Positions 59,059 through 64,000 of a stretch of DNA of 64,000 nucleotides are shown one piece after another. Numbering within the stretch: position 1 is the first letter of the stretch; each line of letters opens with the position of its first letter. Origin of the DNA: Halarchaeum rubridurum (GTDB lineage: Archaea; Halobacteriota; Halobacteria; Halobacteriales; Halobacteriaceae). The position numbers and the translations under genes are program-made. The DNA is taken from NCBI RefSeq assembly GCF_014647115.1, contig NZ_BMOO01000003.1:372001-436000 (forward strand), read 5' to 3'. The notes under the pieces are model-generated. The model ran no database searches and was not told the DNA's origin. It saw only the letters and a program-made list of their open reading frames with translations.

Positions 59059-60639
59059 GTGTCGTCGCGTAAGCGGGCGGCGGTGGTGCTTGCACTCACT
59101 GCGCTCGTCTGTGCGGCCACCGGCGCTGCGGGGACACATACCCTACTCAGCGACACTGAGTCGGCGGAGCTGGGGGTGCAGGCCGCGGCGGACTTCACCG
59201 TCGAAGTCTCGAACGCGAACGCGACGCGTTCTCACGCGTCGAGCGGGGATGTCTGTGAGGTGCGAAGTGACAACGGGAAGCCGCACGTCCGCGTGACGCT
59301 CCGGGGACTCGAACGAGCGGACCAAATCGAGTCGGTCTCGCTCGTCGACGGCGCGAACCCCACCAAATTCGGTTCGTGCGGCGACGACTACGTCGTCTGG
59401 TTCGACTGGAACGACGTGAAGAAGACCACGGGCGCGAACGGCCGGTTCGCCGTCCGCGGCGTCTGGGCGTCCGGTCGGGACTTCGTAGCGACCGACCTCA
59501 CCGTCGAGTCACCACAGCAGGGAGAACGCGAGAAGTGCGATCGCTCGAACGCTGGCACGCACGACTCGCACGTCAGCGCGGAGTCGAACGTCGAGGATTC
59601 CTCCCTCCGTGAGGCGACAGTCGGCGAGTCGAACATCTACGCATCGACGGTCTGTCGGGCCTCCGTACAGGACTCGCTGCTGCGTAACGCGACCCTCTCG
59701 AACGGTTCTGTCGACGGGAGTACGGTCGCGGACAGCAGGGTCAGCGACGCGAACGTCAGAGGATCGACGCTGGTGAACGCGACGGTCGTGAACGCGACGG
59801 TCCACGACGCACAGTTGCGTAACGTCACGGTCCGCGACGAGTACGTCTCGGACGAGAGACGCGAGGGGACGAGAGCGCCCTCGCAGTCGGCGACCACCGT
59901 GAAGTCGACCGCAGCGCCTGCCGCGAACGGCACGAAGGCGGCGACCGAGAGCGCCACGACGTCGCCCGGGAACGACACCGCGTCGGCGGGGAACGTCACC
60001 GACTCCGTGCCGTCCGCCGAAAACGGCTCGGCGAACGCCAGTGCCGCACCGTTCGAGAACCGGAGCAACGCGTCAGCAGCGGGCACGAACGTGTCCGCGC
60101 GCGCACCGAACTCGACGGCGGACGCGAACGCCACGGCCGACGGGTCGGCCGCTCCGAGCGGTGACGGGGCGACCATCGAGTCGAACGCGTCAGCCGGGGC
60201 CGACGGGGTCGACGAAGCGAACACGAGCGCGGATGGCGAAACGACCACCGGGCCGGACACGGCGGCTACCACGACAGGGCGCAACGGCGCGGAATCGGGG
60301 ACGACGAACGCGACGCCGTCCGGCTCGGCGAACGACGGCTCGACGGCGTCGAAGGCGACCGACGCGACGTCCACGACTGCCACCTCGTCCGCGACGGTCG
60401 AGCCGACGCCGGCCGACGCCGAAAACGACGGCTCGACGACGACGACCACGTCGAGCGCGTCGAGCGCGTCGAGAACGTCGAGCACGACATCCTCGCCGAC
60501 CACCAGTGCGTCCACATCGGCGGGGTCGCCGACGACCTCGACGACTTCGACGACCACGGACACGACACGAACCGAGTCGACGTCGAGTTCGGTCGGTGAC
60601 GCCCCGGGTGCGGCGCACAACGAGACTGAGACACAATGA
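59059..60639 (+). CDS. Exported repeat protein with Ser/Thr-rich glycosylatable stalk
   Basis: 526 residues, GTG start with GGAGG (59048-59052) 6 nt upstream. The signal ends GTHT|LLSDTE, a SipW-like end with Thr in place of Ala. Residues about 40-160 form a globular domain with CEV, SCGDDY and KCD cysteines. Residues about 172-260 are short near-pentapeptide repeats (S-x-V-x-D/N, for example STVADSRVSDANVRGSTL) of beta-helix type. Residues about 275-526 are a Ser/Thr/Ala/Asn-rich low-complexity stalk. About 20 N-x-S/T sequons overall. No membrane anchor at the C-terminus. Likely adhesin or matrix component; overlaps sipW by ATGA. Confidence 0.7.
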   Translation: MSSRKRAAVVLALTALVCAATGAAGTHTLLSDTESAELGVQAAADFTVEVSNANATRSHASSGDVCEVRSDNGKPHVRVTLRGLERADQIESVSLVDGANPTKFGSCGDDYVVWFDWNDVKKTTGANGRFAVRGVWASGRDFVATDLTVESPQQGEREKCDRSNAGTHDSHVSAESNVEDSSLREATVGESNIYASTVCRASVQDSLLRNATLSNGSVDGSTVADSRVSDANVRGSTLVNATVVNATVHDAQLRNVTVRDEYVSDERREGTRAPSQSATTVKSTAAPAANGTKAATESATTSPGNDTASAGNVTDSVPSAENGSANASAAPFENRSNASAAGTNVSARAPNSTADANATADGSAAPSGDGATIESNASAGADGVDEANTSADGETTTGPDTAATTTGRNGAESGTTNATPSGSANDGSTASKATDATSTTATSSATVEPTPADAENDGSTTTTTSSASSASRTSSTTSSPTTSASTSAGSPTTSTTSTTTDTTRTESTSSSVGDAPGAAHNETETQ

Positions 60640-61178
60640 CACAGCGTACAACTCTCGATGGCCGTACCGTTCGCAACCTCGTCGGACTGCTCGTCCTCGT
60701 CGCGGTCGTCGCGCCGTTCGTCGTGACGGCCGCACCACAGGTCGTCGGCGCGACGGGGAGCTACACCGTCCTCTCCTCGAGCATGTCCCCGGCCATCGAG
60801 GCCGGCGACGTCGTCGTCGTGGACGGCGTCGACCCGGCGGACGTCGAGGAGCGCGACGTCGTCACCTTCCACCCGCCCGAGGGCCATCAGCTCGCGAGCG
60901 TCGAGCGCGTGACGCACCGCGTCGTCGACGTCGTCGAGCGCGACGGAACGCTGTACTTCGAGACGAAGGGGGACGCGAACGAGCAGGCGGACAGCGCGCT
61001 CGTCCCCGCCTCGAACGTCGTCGGGACGGTCTGGTTCACCATCCCGAAGATCGGCTACGTGACGCAGTTCGCGGGGACGCCGCTCGGAACGGTGACACTC
61101 GTAATCGTGCCAGCGTTCCTCCTCGTCGTCTCCGAGGTGTACGACCTACTGATGCCGGAGGACGACGCCGAGGAGTGA
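60636..61178 (+). CDS. sipW: Signal peptidase I, archaeal SipW/Sec11 type
   Basis: 180 residues. N-terminal membrane span about 14-34; catalytic Ser49 in VLSSSMSP, His94 in RVTHRVV (the ER-type dyad, His instead of Lys) and Asp113 in TKGDANEQAD; second span about 148-168. It is a SipW-type enzyme expected to cleave the LFSD-type signals of the three upstream TasA-like proteins and the repeat protein. Last gene of the six-gene operon, translationally coupled to the repeat protein. Confidence 0.88.
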   Translation: MTQRTTLDGRTVRNLVGLLVLVAVVAPFVVTAAPQVVGATGSYTVLSSSMSPAIEAGDVVVVDGVDPADVEERDVVTFHPPEGHQLASVERVTHRVVDVVERDGTLYFETKGDANEQADSALVPASNVVGTVWFTIPKIGYVTQFAGTPLGTVTLVIVPAFLLVVSEVYDLLMPEDDAEE

Positions 61179-61238
61179 GCGCGTGAGCACGCGGGCGAGT
61201 GGGACGAGCGGGGCGAGCGGGGGCGGTGGGGCGCGTCG

Positions 61239-62624
61239 CTATCGGCGTTCGTCGGGGTCGCTGAAGCGCCCGCCGAAGGCGCGCGCGACGACCTCGTTGA
61301 GCGCGGGGTGGACGTGGATGGTGTCGCGGATGTCGGCGACGGTGCCGCTTCCGGCGCGCATCGCCACGCAGACCTCGTGGACGAGCTGGGAGGCGTGGGG
61401 GCCGACGACGTGCGTCCCGAGTATTTCGCCGTCGGGCGCGACGAGGACCTTGACGAAGCCGGGCGGGTCGCCCATCGCGGCCCCCATCGCGGTGTCGGCG
61501 TACTCGTAGCCCCCGACGCGGTAGTCGCGCGATTCGGCGCGGAGTTCGGCCTCGGTGTAGCCGACGGCGGCGACCTGCGGGTCGGCGAAGACGGCGTGGG
61601 GCATCGCGGTGTAGTCGACGGCCTCGCGCTCGTCGCGGAGCGCGTTCGTGATGACGGCGCTCGCCTCGTGGTTCGCGGCGTGCTTGTAGGGGTAGCGCCC
61701 GACGACGTCGCCGAGCGCCCAGACGTTCTCCGCGCTCGTCTCCAGGTAGCGGTTCGTCGCCACGTATCCCTCATCAGTGGTCTCGATTCCGCCCGCGGCG
61801 ACGTCGAGGCGGTCCGTGTTTGGGACGCGGCCGGCCGCGACGAGCACCCGGTCGCCCCGGACGCGCACGGTGTCGTCGCCGTCGACGGCCTCGGCGTCGA
61901 GTTCGATCTCCCCGCCCGATTCGCGGACCGCGCTCGCCTCGTAGCCCGTGCGGACATCGAAACGGTGTTCGTATTGCTCGGTGAAGTGGCGGGCGACCGC
62001 GGGGTCCTCGCCGGGGAGGAGCGCGCCGCGGCGCCCGACGATGGTCACGTCGCTCCCGAACGTCCCGAAGTAGTGCGCGAGCTCCGCGGCGACGTAGCCG
62101 CCGCCGACGATGACGAGGCGCTCGGGCGGTTCGTCCGCGCGGAGGGCCTCCGTACTCGTCCAGTAGTCGACGTCCTCGATGCCTTCGACGTCGGGAATCG
62201 CGGGGCGGGTGCCGGCGGCGACGACGACCTTCTCGCCGCGGAGCGTCTCGTCGCCGACCGCGATGGTGCGCTCGTCGACGAAGCGGCCGGTGTCGTCGAA
62301 AAGCGTGTGGTTCTCTGAGGCCTCGACGCCGCGGCGAATCGCCTCGCTGTCCCGCTCGACGTGGTCGGCGACCTCGTGTACCATCCCCGAGAAGTCGACG
62401 TCCTCGACGGTGGCGTCGATGCCGAACTCGTCGGCGGTGTCGATGCCGCGTTTCACGTCGGCGCGGTGGACGAGCATCTTCGAGGGGACACAGCCGCGGT
62501 TGAGACAGGTGCCGCCGAGCGGGCCGTCCTCGACGACGGCGACGTCGAGACCCTGCCGGGCGGCGACGGAGGCGACGTCCAGTCCGGAGCCGGAGCCGAC
62601 GATGACGAGATCGAAGTCCTGCAT
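61239..62624 (-). CDS. Dihydrolipoamide dehydrogenase-family flavoprotein (mercuric reductase-like)
   Basis: 461 residues from the ATG at 62624. FAD-binding GSGSGLDVA, redox-active CLNRGC (residues about 42-47), NAD(P)-binding GGGYVAAELA, FAD loop VWALGDVV and the active HVHPALNE histidine. It has no linked 2-oxoacid dehydrogenase genes, so its partner is unknown; a free disulfide reductase for lipoamide, mycothiol-like or gamma-glutamylcysteine thiols is possible. In-frame extension to 62750 overlaps the next gene. TATA-like CTAAGCTATT (minus, 62651-62660) 27-36 nt upstream. Confidence 0.87.
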   Translation of the reverse strand: MQDFDLVIVGSGSGLDVASVAARQGLDVAVVEDGPLGGTCLNRGCVPSKMLVHRADVKRGIDTADEFGIDATVEDVDFSGMVHEVADHVERDSEAIRRGVEASENHTLFDDTGRFVDERTIAVGDETLRGEKVVVAAGTRPAIPDVEGIEDVDYWTSTEALRADEPPERLVIVGGGYVAAELAHYFGTFGSDVTIVGRRGALLPGEDPAVARHFTEQYEHRFDVRTGYEASAVRESGGEIELDAEAVDGDDTVRVRGDRVLVAAGRVPNTDRLDVAAGGIETTDEGYVATNRYLETSAENVWALGDVVGRYPYKHAANHEASAVITNALRDEREAVDYTAMPHAVFADPQVAAVGYTEAELRAESRDYRVGGYEYADTAMGAAMGDPPGFVKVLVAPDGEILGTHVVGPHASQLVHEVCVAMRAGSGTVADIRDTIHVHPALNEVVARAFGGRFSDPDERR

Positions 62625-62656
62625 GCGCCCCGTTTCGGCCGCCGGCGGGGAATAGC

Positions 62657-63421
62657 TTAGGAGAGGTCGACGACGACCGGGAGGTGGTCGGAGGGGTAGC
62701 GACCGTTCGCGTACTGGTCGCTGCAGACGGCGCGGGCGTCGACCGACCACCCGTCGCTGAGGAGGACGTGGTCTATCGTCCAGTCGGCGTGGAGGCTCCG
62801 GTAGTCGTTGCGCGTCGTGTTCGGGCCGTGGTCGTGGGTCGCGGCGGCGCGCGAATCGCGCAGCGACTCGGTGAGGACGTCGTGGGCGGGGTCGCCGACC
62901 TCGCAGTTGAAGTCGCCGAGGACGACCGTCGGGACGTCGGTCGCGGCGACGCGCGCCCGGACGAGTTCGGCACCGCGCTCGCGGGCCGTCCGGCCCTCGT
63001 GGTCGAGGTGGATGCAGAAGACGACGAACTGCTCACCGCTCGCGCGCTCTCGGAGGCGCGCCCGCGTGCAGACGCGCGGGTGGGCGGCGTCCCAGCCGAC
63101 GCTCCCGGCGACGGTCGGCGTCTCGGAGAGCCAGAACGTCTCCTCATCGACGAGCTCGAAGCGCTCGTGGGCGTACCCCACGGGGACGTACTCGCCGACG
63201 CCCTCGCCGGCACCGCGCGAGCGCCCGACGAACCGATAGCGCCCGAGACGCTCGCGGACGTCCGCGAGTTGGCCCGCGAGGAGCTCCTGGAGCCCGAGGA
63301 CGTCCGGGTCGTGGTAGCGTATCGTCCCCGCGACCGCGTCGCGCCGGTAGGGCCAGCCGTCCTCGCCGTCCTCCGGGGTGTCGACGCGGACGTTGTACGT
63401 CATGGCGCGCACGGGGTCCAT
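62657..63421 (-). CDS. Endonuclease/exonuclease/phosphatase-family protein
   Basis: 254 residues from the ATG at 63421 (MDPVRAMTYNVR). EEP-fold motifs: TYNVRVDT, GLQELL (metal Glu), FCIHLDHEG, VVLGDFNCEVGD, TIDHVLLS and the terminal SDHLPVVVDL with the catalytic His. Family members cleave DNA, RNA or sugar and lipid phosphates. No signal peptide. TATA TTTTTTA (minus, 63447-63453) 26-32 nt upstream. Substrate unknown. Confidence 0.88.
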   Translation of the reverse strand: MDPVRAMTYNVRVDTPEDGEDGWPYRRDAVAGTIRYHDPDVLGLQELLAGQLADVRERLGRYRFVGRSRGAGEGVGEYVPVGYAHERFELVDEETFWLSETPTVAGSVGWDAAHPRVCTRARLRERASGEQFVVFCIHLDHEGRTARERGAELVRARVAATDVPTVVLGDFNCEVGDPAHDVLTESLRDSRAAATHDHGPNTTRNDYRSLHADWTIDHVLLSDGWSVDARAVCSDQYANGRYPSDHLPVVVDLS

Positions 63422-63516
63422 CACTACCGGGTTCGCGCGCGGCGGGTAAAAAAGGTTGAGACGGACGGCGGGCATCGACCCGCGCGTTCTTGTCGGTCGA
63501 CGGTCTACGGCCGACG

Positions 63517-64000
63517 ATGACCCTCGTCGCCACCCTCCACCTCCGCTGTGCGGACTTCTCGCTCGTCACGGCGCTGGCCGCCGCACCCGACACGACGGTC
63601 GAGGTCGAGGCGGCGATGGCCGACGACCCGAGCCGGCCCGTGCTGTTCGTGTGGGCGAGCGGCGGGTCGCTCGACCGCTTCGCGGACGCGCTCGCGTCGA
63701 CGGGCGACGCCGTTCGCGTCGATTGCCTCGACGGTGGCGACGGCGACGGTGACGGCGACGACCGCCGGCTCTATCGGGTCCGACTCGACCCGTCGACGCC
63801 GTCGGTCTACGAGACGGCGCTGGACGTCGGGGCGTGCGTCCTCGACGTCGGCGCGACCGCCGAGCACGCGGTGTTCCGCCTCCGCTTTCCGGACCGGGAC
63901 GCGCTCGTCACGTTCCGCGAGACGCTCGTCTCGGCCGGCATCGACGTCACGACCCGCTACCTCGGGACGAGTCGGGACGCGGGGCGCGAGACGCTGACAC
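63517..64000 (+). CDS. Bat/HTH-10-type regulator, N-terminal part (runs off window)
   Basis: ATG at 63517, open to the window end (161 residues). The beginning (LVATLHLRCADFSLVTALAAAPDTTVEVEAAM) is typical of the N-terminal domain of haloarchaeal bacterio-opsin-activator-type regulators, whose HTH-10 domain lies at the C-terminus and is not in the window. A Gly-Asp run GGDGDGDGDD near residues 72-81 comes from a GAC/GGC repeat. Divergent from the EEP-family gene. Confidence 0.7.
   Translation, partial: MTLVATLHLRCADFSLVTALAAAPDTTVEVEAAMADDPSRPVLFVWASGGSLDRFADALASTGDAVRVDCLDGGDGDGDGDDRRLYRVRLDPSTPSVYETALDVGACVLDVGATAEHAVFRLRFPDRDALVTFRETLVSAGIDVTTRYLGTSRDAGRETLT

Noticed and set aside
1-64000. 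CRISPR arrays, rRNA genes, insertion sequences or integrases
   Set aside because: No spaced repeat array, rRNA segment, transposase motif or tyrosine/serine recombinase motif was found in either strand; the only repeats are those listed.

Overview
The window is chromosomal DNA of a haloarchaeon (class Halobacteria). The evidence is the very high G+C with C/G-ending codons, acidic proteins, archaeal ribosomal proteins and RNA polymerase subunits, archaeal isoprenoid-lipid genes, and many TATA-like boxes about 25-35 nt before start codons (leaderless transcripts). The genus cannot be fixed from the sequence alone. Both ends cut a gene.

Layout: 1-4264 holds a partial HEAT-type protein, an archaetidylserine synthase, and a minus-strand operon rps15, recJ-like, KEOPS pcc1, rps3ae. 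A tRNA-Ala (4487-4558) is followed by an AT-rich stretch with an HNH nuclease gene that looks acquired. 5457-12024 is a mixed metabolic block: zinc alcohol dehydrogenase, metallo-beta-lactamase (MBL) hydrolase, aldo/keto reductase, a transcription factor S paralogue, a fumarylacetoacetase-fold enzyme, two membrane proteins and a 2-hydroxyacid dehydrogenase. It includes a 16-copy octamer repeat. 12079-16360 runs hisC, an AK6-type kinase, a CDP-alcohol phosphotransferase, a structured repeat element, an MBF1-like regulator, tpiA and a hypothetical gene. 16357-22069 on the minus strand has DNA polymerase IV, a small ORF, GTP cyclohydrolase III, a large protein that looks like a degraded CHAT-domain protein, and the cluster rpl7ae, rps28e, rpl24e, ndk. 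22296-30132 has tmcA, gltX, a second aldo/keto reductase, a universal stress protein and an amidohydrolase/MIP18-domain pair.

30603-45188 is mostly minus-strand information-processing and lipid genes: tRNA-Ser, rps13, rps4, rps11, rpoD, tRNA-Leu, rpl18e, rpl13, rps9, rpoN, rpoK, eno, rps2, then mvk, ipk, (two transporters), rnj, idsA. Mevalonate kinase, isopentenyl phosphate kinase and the prenyl synthase together supply archaeal isoprenoid lipids. 45308-54264 holds an amino-acid permease, moaA, an Mrp-type Fe-S carrier, the pyruvate:ferredoxin oxidoreductase pair porA-porB, an Lrp/AsnC regulator, thioredoxin-like and small flavoprotein genes, and an SRPBCC protein.

The most striking region is 54306-61178. 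Six plus-strand genes encode three tandem exported proteins of TasA/camelysin type, with signals combining a twin-arginine motif and a SipW-type end. They are followed by an anchored extracellular protein, a cysteine-containing repeat protein with a Ser/Thr-rich glycosylatable stalk, and an ER-type signal peptidase. Divergent from them is a membrane-anchored winged-helix regulator. I read this as a self-contained extracellular fibre (bundling pilus or matrix) locus. The window closes with a dihydrolipoamide-dehydrogenase-family flavoprotein, an endonuclease/exonuclease/phosphatase protein and the start of a Bat-type HTH regulator.
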